A stretch of 64,000 nt of DNA from NCBI RefSeq assembly GCF_000515115.1, contig NZ_AZXF01000010.1, forward strand, positions 62,001-126,000, written 5' to 3'. Below, one piece after another: positions 7,086 to 15,639 of the stretch (the first letter of the stretch is position 1; every line of letters starts with the position of its first letter). The position numbers and the translations under genes were made by a program. The DNA is from Nocardiopsis sp. CNT312 (GTDB taxonomy: Bacteria; Actinomycetota; Actinomycetes; Streptosporangiales; Streptosporangiaceae). The notes under the pieces are model-generated. The model was not told where the DNA came from. It searched no databases and worked only from the letters and a program-made list of their open reading frames with translations.

Positions 7086-8327
7086 CTACGGCACAGCCCC
7101 CGTGCGGCTCCGGGCCAGCGGCAGGGCGGCCGCCAGAGCGGCGGCGGCCAGAGCGAAGGCCGGGCCGTAGCCGAGCGACTGGATGAGCATCCCGATCACC
7201 ATCGCCCCGGCGCCGGTACCCCCGTCGTAGCCCATGTTCCACACCGCACTGGCCCGGCCGACCCCGGCCGGGCCGGCGCGGTCCAGCATGACGGTGAGCG
7301 TCTCGTTCTGCACCGCGCCGAACCCGAGCCCGAGCAGGGCGGTCCCGGCCAGGACGAGGAGGACCGCCGCAGCCCCGTCCCCGCCGGACCGCAGAGCGAC
7401 GGCGACGAGGCACACGCCCACCGCCGCCGCCACGGTGCCCGGCACCAGCAGCACGGTCCGCCCGAGGCGGTCGTACAGGTTCCCGGCCGTGCCCCGGCCG
7501 ATGACGACGCCCAGCGCGTACCCGGCGAGGGCTCCGGCCACAGTCCACGCGGCCCCCTCGAAGGGGATCGCCAGGAAGGTGCTGACGGCGGCGCCCGCCG
7601 AGGCGGTCAGCAGCATGAGGACCAGCGGCGCGGCCAGGAGTGCCAGGGGAACCGGGGGCACGGGGGCGGCGGTCGGCATCCGCGCGCAGCCGGTGAGCGC
7701 CGCCCGGTTGCGGCCGCCGTCGGCGTACCAGATACCCATGGAGAACACGGCCCCCGCCACCGAGCACAAACCGGTGATCCAGAAGGCGGTGTCGAACCCG
7801 AAGGCGAGGGCCAGCCCCACACCGCCAGGCAGGATGAGGACCTGGGGCAGGCCGAGCGCCAGCCCGTAGTAACTCGTGGCCCGCCCCACCTGTGCCGGGG
7901 GCACCAGCCGCGCGGCAAGAGCGGTTCCGGCGACCGTGACCATCCCGAACCCGACGCCGCGCACGGCCGAGACGGCGATCAGCGGCACCAGGTCGTCGGT
8001 GAGCGCGAACAGAGGGGTGGGGACCCCCATGACCAGGCAGCCGACAGGCAGGATCCACCGGTATCCGCACCGCTCCAGGAGCCGGGGCATGAAGATCTGG
8101 GTGGCCACGGTGGTGAGCATGAACGCGGTCGTGGTGCTCCCGGCACCGAACTCGCCCGCCCCTCCCCGCGTCGCCCACAGGGGGACGAGGGGGAGTACGG
8201 CGGCGAATCCGCAGAACCCGACGGCGGTGGCCGCGAGCAGCAGGGCGAACCCCCGGCCTCGGAGCCCGGGACGGCCGGTCGCTTCGTGTGCACGCGTCGA
8301 GGATGATGGGCGGTTTCTTGCCATCAT
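7086..8327 (-). CDS. MFS transporter
   Basis: This 413-residue protein has twelve predicted hydrophobic segments and a central break after about residue 200, the layout of a major facilitator superfamily secondary transporter. The loop after helix 2 (PRLLERCGYRW) and its counterpart in the second half (NLYDRLGRT) are the duplicated MFS signature A regions. The substrate cannot be told; drug or metabolite efflux is typical of this size class. The start is either of two consecutive ATGs (8327 or 8324) just after AAAAAGG. It converges on the secreted protein gene with only 17 bases between stops. Confidence 0.85.
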   Translation of the reverse strand: MMARNRPSSSTRAHEATGRPGLRGRGFALLLAATAVGFCGFAAVLPLVPLWATRGGAGEFGAGSTTTAFMLTTVATQIFMPRLLERCGYRWILPVGCLVMGVPTPLFALTDDLVPLIAVSAVRGVGFGMVTVAGTALAARLVPPAQVGRATSYYGLALGLPQVLILPGGVGLALAFGFDTAFWITGLCSVAGAVFSMGIWYADGGRNRAALTGCARMPTAAPVPPVPLALLAAPLVLMLLTASAGAAVSTFLAIPFEGAAWTVAGALAGYALGVVIGRGTAGNLYDRLGRTVLLVPGTVAAAVGVCLVAVALRSGGDGAAAVLLVLAGTALLGLGFGAVQNETLTVMLDRAGPAGVGRASAVWNMGYDGGTGAGAMVIGMLIQSLGYGPAFALAAAALAAALPLARSRTGAVP

Positions 8328-8366
8328 TCCTTTTTAGTCGATTTCCGCGGACGGACGGGCCGCGCG

Positions 8367-9176
8367 CTATCCCTGGTGTGCGGTGACCCGTGTCAGGAGC
8401 CAGTCCCGGAGCCTGACCGTCAGTTCGGGGGTAACGCCGCGTTCCGCGTGCTTCATCCCCGGAACGACCCACAGCTCCCGGGGCTCCCTGGCTGCGTCGT
8501 GGATCGCCACGGCGTGGGACACGGGGAAGTAGGCGTCGGCGTCGCCGTGGACGACCAGCAGCGGGACCGGGGCGATGTCCCCGGCCACAGCGCGGGGTTC
8601 TGCGGGGAGGTCGGCCCACTCCTGGTCGGTGACCCGCACCTTGCGGGCGTACCGGAGGAAGGCGCGCCCCAGGGTTGCGTGGACACCAAAGTGCAGCAGG
8701 CGCATCCGCCGCGTCCCCCGGTAGTACCAGCGGCTCGGTCCGCTGACGGACACCACGGCGCTGACGCCTCCGCAGGCGGCGGCGTGGCGGACGGCGACCG
8801 CCGCACCCATGGAGAAGCCGACGGTGGCCACGGAGGTGTAGCCCCGCTCCCTGAGGTGGGCGACGGCCGCCTCGAGGTCGTGGATCTCGGCGTTGCCGAC
8901 CGTGCTGCACCCGCCGGAGTCGAAGTGGCCCCGGAAGTCGAAGGTCAGCACGTCCCCGACGGGCATCAGTCCTTCAGCGATGGCGCGTGTGTCGGAACTG
9001 TTGTGGGTACCGGTGAATCCGTTGGCGAGGACGACGGCTGTGGCGCGGGGGGCGTCGGAGCGGCGCAGGGCGGCATCGAGGGGGACTCCGTCGGAGGTGA
9101 CCAGCCGGTGCCGCTGGAGGTGGATCGGGGACTTCGGGCGGTCGATCGCGTCAGTCACCAGACCATCGTGCCCCAT
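8367..9176 (-). CDS. Alpha/beta hydrolase
   Basis: This 269-residue cytoplasmic serine hydrolase has the nucleophile elbow GFSMGAA (S122), an acid residue in HGDADAYFP (D212 or D214) and the catalytic His in GMKHAE (H243). The order and spacing fit an esterase/lipase-type alpha/beta hydrolase. The substrate is unknown. I place the start at ATG 9176, which overlaps the upstream CPBP gene by 26 bases. A GTG at 9158, giving an 8-base overlap, is an alternative, and neither has a strong ribosome-binding site. The overlap implies co-translation with the CPBP protein. Confidence 0.82.
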   Translation of the reverse strand: MGHDGLVTDAIDRPKSPIHLQRHRLVTSDGVPLDAALRRSDAPRATAVVLANGFTGTHNSSDTRAIAEGLMPVGDVLTFDFRGHFDSGGCSTVGNAEIHDLEAAVAHLRERGYTSVATVGFSMGAAVAVRHAAACGGVSAVVSVSGPSRWYYRGTRRMRLLHFGVHATLGRAFLRYARKVRVTDQEWADLPAEPRAVAGDIAPVPLLVVHGDADAYFPVSHAVAIHDAAREPRELWVVPGMKHAERGVTPELTVRLRDWLLTRVTAHQG

Positions 9177-10182
9177 CGGGCCGGACCTGGGGAGTCCGCC
9201 CCGTGTGTCCTCCCTCCCACCGGCCGCTCCCTCCGTGCCCGTGGGTGCGGGGCGGCGGAACCCGGCCCCGGCGGCCGCGGCGGCCCCGGCGGCCCCGTCC
9301 CGCTCCGGCGGGGAGGCGTCCCGGGGCCCCGGCGTACGCGGCGGGCGCGCCGTGCTCCGTGTTCGCCTCCGTGCGGGCGGACACGGGCGGGAACACCAGC
9401 GACCGCAGGTTGAGAGCCGTGTGCACGGCGATCGGCACCCACAGGCTCCCCGTGCCCAGGTACAGGACCGTGAACAGGGTGCCGGAGGCTCCGGCCCCGA
9501 CCAGCCCCCACCACCCCTGGTACAGGTGAGCGACGGAGAACAGGAGCACGGACAGCACGGCCGCGGCCCACAGCGGGGCGCCCATGCCCGCCACCAGGAC
9601 GATGAACAGTCCTCGGTAGAGCAGTTCCCCGAACACACCCCCGGTGACGGCGGCGCCCGCGGCGGCCGCGCGCTCGGGGGGCGTGTCGGGGACGAGCGTC
9701 CACTGGGGCACACTGCCCGGTTCCGGAAGGGGGGCGGCCCCGGCCGCCGGAGGGCGCCTGCGATGGCCGCGCCGGCCGCCGCGTTCCTGGACGGGACGGC
9801 TCCCCCAGGGGACCCACCGCGACGCCCACCCGGGCACGCCGTGGACCAGGACCCGGAGTGCGGCCAGCGCCAGCAGCCCGCCGACGGCGCCCCCGACGAC
9901 CGGAGACCACGCCTGCGGGGCCCGCAGTCCCAGGTCAGCGGCGGTGAGGCCGTCTGACAGGGACAGGACCACCACCACCGCGACCCCCCAGAGGGCGTGG
10001 ACCGCCATGGTGGAACAGTGCAGGAGGACCAGGGCGCGCGCGTCGCCGTCGCGGCGGCGGCGCAGCCAGGAGAGTGCTCGGCGGCCGAGGAAGGGCTCGC
10101 CGACCGCCGCGAAGAGCAGGAGCGCGACCGTCAGGAGAGTCCCGACGAGGCTGAACTGGGGGAGGGTGTCGGACCAAGGCAC
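9151..10182 (-). CDS. CPBP-family (CAAX protease/bacteriocin-processing fold) membrane protein
   Basis: This 343-residue membrane protein has hydrophobic segments at about 10-30, 55-75, 92-112, 175-215 and 225-260. CPBP motif 1 (EExxxR) reads GELLYR (G185, E186, R190), so the first catalytic Glu is missing. Motif 2 (FxxxH) is intact with H219 and motif 3 (HxxxN) with H254 and N258. Loss of one Glu may mean weak or no peptidase activity. A C-terminal tail of about 70 residues is rich in Gly, Arg and Pro and looks disordered. The start at 10182 is the most 5' ATG next to the intergenic region. Confidence 0.75.
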   Translation of the reverse strand: MPWSDTLPQFSLVGTLLTVALLLFAAVGEPFLGRRALSWLRRRRDGDARALVLLHCSTMAVHALWGVAVVVVLSLSDGLTAADLGLRAPQAWSPVVGGAVGGLLALAALRVLVHGVPGWASRWVPWGSRPVQERGGRRGHRRRPPAAGAAPLPEPGSVPQWTLVPDTPPERAAAAGAAVTGGVFGELLYRGLFIVLVAGMGAPLWAAAVLSVLLFSVAHLYQGWWGLVGAGASGTLFTVLYLGTGSLWVPIAVHTALNLRSLVFPPVSARTEANTEHGAPAAYAGAPGRLPAGAGRGRRGRRGRRGRVPPPRTHGHGGSGRWEGGHTGRTPQVRPDGARWSGD

Positions 10183-10398
10183 GGTGTCAGCTTAAAGCGC
10201 GCTTCACCTCACAAATGCCTTGATCTCCTGGATCGTGACACAACTTGCCACTTATTGCACACAACACATACCAGGACATAAGGGTGCCTTCTTGTGGTAG
10301 GGGGCATGACACGCGAACGTAGGGAGTTGTGACGCATCGTGCCAGGGGCGGTGACCACCGCCCAGACACGACCGGCGACCCCGGAAGGGTGGCGAGGG

Positions 10399-12555
10399 AT
10401 GGCGGATCGAACCGCAGTGGTAGCCGGGGCCGCCAGGCCCGAGGACATCCGCAACGTGGTGCTGGTCGGGCCGTCCGGCTCCGGGAAGACCAGCCTCGTC
10501 GAGGCCCTGCTGCTCGCCGCAGGTCGACTGGACCGCGCCGGGCGCGTGGAGGAGGGCACGACGGCCAGCGACGGCGACGAGGTCGAGATCCGCCAGAAGC
10601 GCTCCGTGAACCTGACCCTCAACCCGGTGGCGGTGGACGGCGTCAAGGTCAACCTGCTGGACACACCGGGCTACGCCGACTTCATCGGAGCGGTGCGCGC
10701 GGGCCTGCGCGGCGCCGACGCCGCCCTCTTCGTCGTCTCCGCCCTGGAGGGGGTGGACGGGCGGACCCGTGTGCTGTGGGAGGAGTGCGCCGCCGTGGGC
10801 ATGCCCCGCGCCGTGGCCGTCACCGGCATCGACCACCCGCGCGCCGACTACGACCGGGTGGTCGCCCAGTGCCAGGAGGCCTTCGGCGGAGGCGTGCACC
10901 CCGCCTACGTCCCCGCGGTGGAGGGCGAGGGCGATGCGCGCCGCGTCGTCGGTGTCTGGGGACTCGTGTCCGAGCGCTACTACGACTACTCCTCCGGTCC
11001 CGGCTCCGAACCCCGGCAGGCACCGGAATGGCTGCGCGAGGCGGCCGGGCCGCTGCGGCGCGTCCTCGTGGAGGAGGTCATCACCGAGAGCGAGGACGAG
11101 GACCTCATGGACCGCTACACCGAGGGCGGCCCGCTCGACACCGACCGCCTGGTCGCCGACCTCAAGCGGACGGTGGCGGCGGGCGGGTTCCACCCGGTTC
11201 TGGCGGTCAGCGGTACGACCGGGGTGGGGGTGCGCGAACTGCTGCACGAACTGCCGCTGGCGTGCCCGGGCCCGGAGCGCCGCGCCCTGCCGGAGGTGAT
11301 CGGTCCCGACGGACGCCCGGTGGAGGGCCTGTCCTGCGACCCCGACGGCCCCCTGGCGGCCGAGGTGCTCAGCACCTCCAGCGACCCGTACGTGGGCCGC
11401 ACGAGCCTGGTCCGCGTGTTCTCCGGGACGCTGCACGCCGACTCCGGGGTACACCTGCACGGGCACGGTGTGCCCACAGGCCGCACCGGGGACGAACGCC
11501 TCGACCGCACTGGCGACGACGAGCGGCTGGGGCCGCTCTCGATCCCGGCCCCCGGGAGCGCGCTGCCCGTGTCCGAGGTGATCGCCGGCGACCTGTGCCT
11601 GGTGGGCCGGGTGCCCGGCGCGCGGACCGGGGACACGCTGTCCGACCTCGGCCGCCCCCTGCGTGTCGCGCCCTGGGCGTTCCCGCATCCGATCCACCCG
11701 GTATCCGTCCGGGCGGCCTCCGACACCGACGAGGACAAACTGTCGCACGCCGTCGCACGGCTGGTCGCCGAGGACCCGTCGGTGCGCGTCGAGGTCAATC
11801 CGGAGACGCACCAGATGGTCCTGTGGACCCTGGGCGAGGCACACCTGGACGCCGCTCTGGACCACCTGGAGCACCGGTACGGGGTGAGCGTGGAGACCGG
11901 CGGGGTGCGGATCCCGCTGCGCGAGACCTTCGCGGGCCCCGCCGAGGGCCTGGGCCGCAACGTCAAGCAGAGCGGCGGCCACGGCGAGTACGGCGTCTGC
12001 CGGATCAGGGTGGAGCCGCTGGGGCCCGGGGCGGGGCTGGAGTTCGTCGACGAGATCGTGGGCGGCGTGGTGCCCCGGCAGTTCATCCCGTCCGTAGAGA
12101 AGGGCGTGCGCGCCCAGATGGCGGAGGGCGTGGAGGCCGGGTACCCGCTCGTGGACCTGCGCGTCGTCCTCTACGACGGCAAGGCGCACTCGGTGGACTC
12201 ATCGGACATGGCCTTCCAGAAGGCGGGGCGGCTGGCGCTCAAGGACGCCGCCGGCTCCGGTCGGCTCGCGAAGCTGGAGCCGGTGGACGCGGTGTCCGTG
12301 GAGGTGGACGAGGCCTATCTCGGAGCCGTGATGGGCGACCTGGCCGCCCGCCGGGGCCGGGTGGTGGGCACGGAACCCGCCCCGGGCGGCCGGACGGTGG
12401 TCCGCGCCGAGGTGCCCGAACTGGAGATCACCCGCTACGCGGTGGAGCTGCGCTCCCTGGCGCACGGCACGGGGGTGCTCACCCGCTCCTACCTGCGCCA
12501 CGAGCCGCTGCCCCCTCGGCTGGCGGCCCGCCTCCCCCGCCAGAGGACCGCCTGA
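10399..12555 (+). CDS. fusB: Elongation factor G-like protein EF-G2
   Basis: This 718-residue translational GTPase has the EF-G domain order: G domain with P-loop GPSGSGKT (from G24), switch II DTPGYADF, then domains II to V. It is the EF-G2/FusA2-like paralogue found in actinobacteria beside the true fusA, which normally sits in the str operon. The N-terminus matches this subfamily, so the ATG at 10399 with upstream GGAAGGGTGG is preferred over a GTG at 10339. Between the G domain and domain II the sequence is divergent and rich in Asp and Arg. Members of this group bind GTP, but a role in elongation is not established. The upstream 10183-10398 region is AT-rich and holds the divergent promoters. 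Confidence 0.85.
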   Translation: MADRTAVVAGAARPEDIRNVVLVGPSGSGKTSLVEALLLAAGRLDRAGRVEEGTTASDGDEVEIRQKRSVNLTLNPVAVDGVKVNLLDTPGYADFIGAVRAGLRGADAALFVVSALEGVDGRTRVLWEECAAVGMPRAVAVTGIDHPRADYDRVVAQCQEAFGGGVHPAYVPAVEGEGDARRVVGVWGLVSERYYDYSSGPGSEPRQAPEWLREAAGPLRRVLVEEVITESEDEDLMDRYTEGGPLDTDRLVADLKRTVAAGGFHPVLAVSGTTGVGVRELLHELPLACPGPERRALPEVIGPDGRPVEGLSCDPDGPLAAEVLSTSSDPYVGRTSLVRVFSGTLHADSGVHLHGHGVPTGRTGDERLDRTGDDERLGPLSIPAPGSALPVSEVIAGDLCLVGRVPGARTGDTLSDLGRPLRVAPWAFPHPIHPVSVRAASDTDEDKLSHAVARLVAEDPSVRVEVNPETHQMVLWTLGEAHLDAALDHLEHRYGVSVETGGVRIPLRETFAGPAEGLGRNVKQSGGHGEYGVCRIRVEPLGPGAGLEFVDEIVGGVVPRQFIPSVEKGVRAQMAEGVEAGYPLVDLRVVLYDGKAHSVDSSDMAFQKAGRLALKDAAGSGRLAKLEPVDAVSVEVDEAYLGAVMGDLAARRGRVVGTEPAPGGRTVVRAEVPELEITRYAVELRSLAHGTGVLTRSYLRHEPLPPRLAARLPRQRTA

Positions 12556-12595
12556 CGGCAGCCCCACCAGGGAATGACCGCCCCGCAGGCGCCGA

Positions 12596-13396
12596 TCAAA
12601 GCACTCGGCCCGGCCTGCTCCGGTCGGCCAGGGCAGCGAAGCGGAACGTGTTCACCGGGTGGCTGGAGAGCAGGTTCACCAGCAGGACGAAGAACCCGGT
12701 GTCGGTGTCCGCGCGCGCGGCGACGGCGTGGAAGTCCACGTCCCGGTAGAGGTACTTGCCCACCGCGAGCGCCCGCATCCCGTACATGCCCTCGGGGCAG
12801 TAGGCGTAGGCGTGGTTGTCCGCGGTGTACTCCTGGGCACGCCCCAGCGTGGAGCCCACCCCGGGGATCACCTGGGCCACGGACACGCAGAAGTGCCGCC
12901 AGAAGGAAGTGTGGCCCGCAGCGATGTGCCCGACCTCGTGGCCGATCACGAAACGCAGCGCGTCGGGGTCGGCGAGCCTGCCGCCCACCTCGAACAGGTC
13001 GCTGTTGACCGCCACGTACCTGCGCAGGCCGTGCCCGGAGGCGAAGGCGTTGAGGACGCCGTTGCCCAGCACGACGTAGGCCTCGGGCACCCGGCGCATG
13101 TTGAAGGCGGCGGCCGCCTCGGCGACCATCCGGTGGGCCTCGGGGAACTGGTCCTCGGTGATGCGCACCCCGTTGACGCGCTGGCGTGCGTAGAGCTGGC
13201 CCCGCACGAAGTACACGAGCGCGGGGATGCTGAGCAGCAGGAGGGGCTCCTCCGGGTCGCCCGAGACGGCCCTGCTGACCGCGCCCACGACCGCGAGGAG
13301 CGTCACCGCCCCGCACGCCACCAGGATGCGGTTCTCCCTGGGGTGGCGGAGCCGCCTGCGCACACGGGGATCACCCCATTGCCAGGCGGATCCCAT
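12596..13396 (-). CDS. M48-family membrane zinc metalloprotease
   Basis: This 266-residue protein has two hydrophobic N-terminal segments (about 25-42 and 50-64) followed by a peptidase domain with the zinc motif HEVGH (H153, E154, H157). The third ligand is E189 in AQEYTAD. This is the HtpX/Ste24 (M48) pattern of membrane-bound proteases that clear damaged membrane proteins. The gene starts 6 bases after the M20 hydrolase gene stops, so the two form an operon. A short unusual C-terminus (NTFRFAALADRSRPG) follows the family's SSHP motif. Confidence 0.87.
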   Translation of the reverse strand: MGSAWQWGDPRVRRRLRHPRENRILVACGAVTLLAVVGAVSRAVSGDPEEPLLLLSIPALVYFVRGQLYARQRVNGVRITEDQFPEAHRMVAEAAAAFNMRRVPEAYVVLGNGVLNAFASGHGLRRYVAVNSDLFEVGGRLADPDALRFVIGHEVGHIAAGHTSFWRHFCVSVAQVIPGVGSTLGRAQEYTADNHAYAYCPEGMYGMRALAVGKYLYRDVDFHAVAARADTDTGFFVLLVNLLSSHPVNTFRFAALADRSRPGRVL

Positions 13397-13402
13397 GCGC
13401 GG

Positions 13403-15184
13403 TCAGCGACCGTGCCCCGGGCCGGGCCGGTCCTCGTCCGAGCCGCTCTCCGGGGGCGGCCCGGAGAAGGCCGGTCCGGACGGGGGCTCCTGCGGAGGCG
13501 GCGGCCCCAGCGGCAGGTCGTCGTCGAGGTAGGGGGACAGGTCCGCGGAGAGTGTGGCCTCCTCGCCGTCCGCCTTCCTCTCCGAGGGCCACTCCTCGTC
13601 CCAGGCACCGCCGGGACGGTCCTCCGGGGCGGGGTCCGACCACGAGGACAGGAACGCGCTGTCGTAGGCGTCGCTCTCGTAGGATCCGCCGTCCGGCCGT
13701 GAGGGGGCCGAGTCGGGGAAGCGCCCCGGGGACTCCGCCGGGGGAGGTCCGGGGACTGCTCCGCCCGTCGGTGCCAGACCCTCGGCAGCGCTCGGGGAGA
13801 GGGGGTCGGGCGTGTCCGAGGCGAGCAGTTCGTGGGAGCGCGCGTCCGTCCCTCCGAAGGAGGCCGGCTTGTCACTGCCCAGGTAGGACAGCGCTGCCAC
13901 GGTGATCGCCGCGAGCCCCGCGCGCAGGGTGGGCTCGCGCGCGGGGGCGAAGAACGGCGAGTGCGGGCTGGGCACGTTCGCCATCTTCTCGTAGGGGGTG
14001 GAGCCGGGGGCCGCCTCCCACACGTCGTGCGGGGTGGCGCCGACGAACCACAGTACGTAGGGGATCGGCTGGGGGTCGTCCGGCAGGCCGAACAGGCCGA
14101 TGTCCTCGCTGCCCGGCGAGGGGTCGGGCAGGTGGATGACGTAGTCCTCGCCGAAGTAGGCGAGGTGGGCGGCGGAGACCGCCTCGGTGCTCTCGGGGTC
14201 GTTGCGGGTGATGCCCACGCCCCGGAAGGCCTCGACCACGGGCTCGCGGGTGGCGCCGGAGGCAGCGGCCTCGGCGCGCACCATCCGGCCGAGGGCCTCC
14301 TCCAACTGGGCGATGACGCCCTCGTTGATCGCTCTGGTGTTGATCTCCAGGTAGGCCTCGTCCGGGATGACGTTGGCCCTGGCCCCGGCGCGGATCCTGC
14401 CGACCGTGAGCACCGCCATCTCGCCCGGGCTGATCTCGCGGGCGACCACGCCCTGGAGGCGGGTCACGATGTGGGCCGCGATGAGCACGGGGTCGATCGC
14501 GGTGTGCGGCATGGCCGCGTGGCCGCCCTCGCCGAACACGCGCACCCGGTAGGAGCGGGTGGCGCCCATGACGACACCGGAGCGGTGCGAGATCAGTCCG
14601 GCGGGCTGCGGCCCCAGGTTCTGGGCGAGGATGACGTCAGGGCGGCCGAAGCGCTCGAACAAGCCGTCGTCGAGCATCCGCTTGGCGCCGTCGGTGGTCT
14701 CCTCGCCCGGCTGGGCGACGACCATGACGGTGCCGGACCACTCCTCGCGGGTCTCAGAGAGCAGGTCGGCCGCGCCCACCAGGCAGGCCGTGTGCGCGTC
14801 GTGCCCGCAGGCGTGCATGACGGGGACCTCGGCACCGTCGTCGCCGACCTCGCGTGCCGTGCTGGCGTAGGGCAGCCCGGTCCGCTCGGCCAGGGGGAGG
14901 GCGTCCATGTCGGCGCGCAGCATCACGGTCGGCCCGGGCCCGTTGCGCAGGAGTCCGACCACCCCGGTGCCGCCGACACCCGTGTGGACCTCGTAGCCGG
15001 TACGGTTCAGCCACTCGGCGACGCCGCTGGCGGTGCGGTGCTCGGCGTGGGACAGCTCGGGGTTCTTGTGCAGGTCGACGTAGAACCCCTCCACGAGCGG
15101 GAACAGCTCGTCGAGGAGTCGCATCACCACACTTCCGTGCTGAGCGGCACGGTTGGGATCCACCGCGTGCGGCACGGTTTCCAC
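13403..15184 (-). CDS. M20-family amidohydrolase with a long disordered C-terminal tail
   Basis: The first 430 or so residues are a standard M20 metal-dependent amidohydrolase of the hippurate/N-acyl-amino-acid hydrolase type. Metal-site segments are HACGHDAH (C126, H128), QPGEE (E161, E162) and LRADMDAL. The family normally ends near residue 430. Here about 160 further residues follow, very rich in Pro, Ser, Gly, Asp and Glu with no predicted fold. There is no sign of frameshift: codon use stays typical to the stop. The GTG at 15184 lies too close to its AGAAGG motif, so GTG 15175 or ATG 15124 are alternatives. It is the first gene of an operon with the M48 protease. Confidence 0.83.
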   Translation of the reverse strand: METVPHAVDPNRAAQHGSVVMRLLDELFPLVEGFYVDLHKNPELSHAEHRTASGVAEWLNRTGYEVHTGVGGTGVVGLLRNGPGPTVMLRADMDALPLAERTGLPYASTAREVGDDGAEVPVMHACGHDAHTACLVGAADLLSETREEWSGTVMVVAQPGEETTDGAKRMLDDGLFERFGRPDVILAQNLGPQPAGLISHRSGVVMGATRSYRVRVFGEGGHAAMPHTAIDPVLIAAHIVTRLQGVVAREISPGEMAVLTVGRIRAGARANVIPDEAYLEINTRAINEGVIAQLEEALGRMVRAEAAASGATREPVVEAFRGVGITRNDPESTEAVSAAHLAYFGEDYVIHLPDPSPGSEDIGLFGLPDDPQPIPYVLWFVGATPHDVWEAAPGSTPYEKMANVPSPHSPFFAPAREPTLRAGLAAITVAALSYLGSDKPASFGGTDARSHELLASDTPDPLSPSAAEGLAPTGGAVPGPPPAESPGRFPDSAPSRPDGGSYESDAYDSAFLSSWSDPAPEDRPGGAWDEEWPSERKADGEEATLSADLSPYLDDDLPLGPPPPQEPPSGPAFSGPPPESGSDEDRPGPGHGR

Positions 15185-15341
15185 CGCCTTCTTCGTTCCG
15201 GACCTGGTCGGCGCTGCCCCGCGGGCACCTGCCAGGGATCACCCTATCTGCGCAGCCGTGACCGGCTCACACCAACGTGTCGGCCGGCGGCACCGCCCCG
15301 GGTCGGCCGTACACGGCGATCGGGCACGAAATCCCGCGCGA

Positions 15342-15371
15342 TACGGCGTCACCCGTTGGCATATCGCCGTA
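15342..15371. promoter_or_regulatory. Inverted repeat overlapping the acyltransferase promoter, possible operator
   Basis: TACGGCG (15342-15348) and CGCCGTA (15365-15371) are perfect complements flanking the -35 element at 15356-15361. A bound dimer would block RNA polymerase. The regulator is unknown. Confidence 0.35.
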
Positions 15372-15385
15372 CGTCTCAGTAAGGT
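15356..15385 (+). promoter_or_regulatory. Sigma70-like promoter for the acyltransferase gene
   Basis: TTGGCA (15356-15361) and TAAGGT (15380-15385) are separated by 18 bases, a good match to the housekeeping promoter pattern. Transcription would start near 15392. Confidence 0.5.
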
Positions 15386-15639
15386 AACGCCCATTGGAAG
15401 GGGTCGTGAACATCCGGGTCTCCCCCTCGCGCTCCACGCGATCCGCAACGCCCGGATGCCTCCCGCCCGTGGGTTCCCGCGCCCGAGGTCCCGCGCCGCA
15501 CCAACCCGCGACGCATCCGCCCACGGCGCACCGCAGGCCGACCCCGATTCCGTCACGGCCCCACCCGTCCGCCACCGCTTCCGCGTGCGGCGGCAGAGCC
15601 GTGGACCCGTCCCACACATCACGCATTCGGAGTCCGTAC

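Larger units (their letters stand above)
15185..15639. other. Intergenic leader between the divergent M20 and acyltransferase genes
   Basis: This 455-base stretch contains a good plus-strand promoter at 15356-15385 and a TACGGCG/CGCCGTA inverted repeat (15342-15348, 15365-15371) that overlaps it. The part after 15406 is in frame with the acyltransferase and might encode an N-terminal extension. Confidence 0.5.

Noticed and set aside
10252-12189. 645-codon open frame antisense to EF-G2
   Set aside because: It is composed of low-complexity His/Gly/Val/Arg stretches and is explained by the codon bias of EF-G2.
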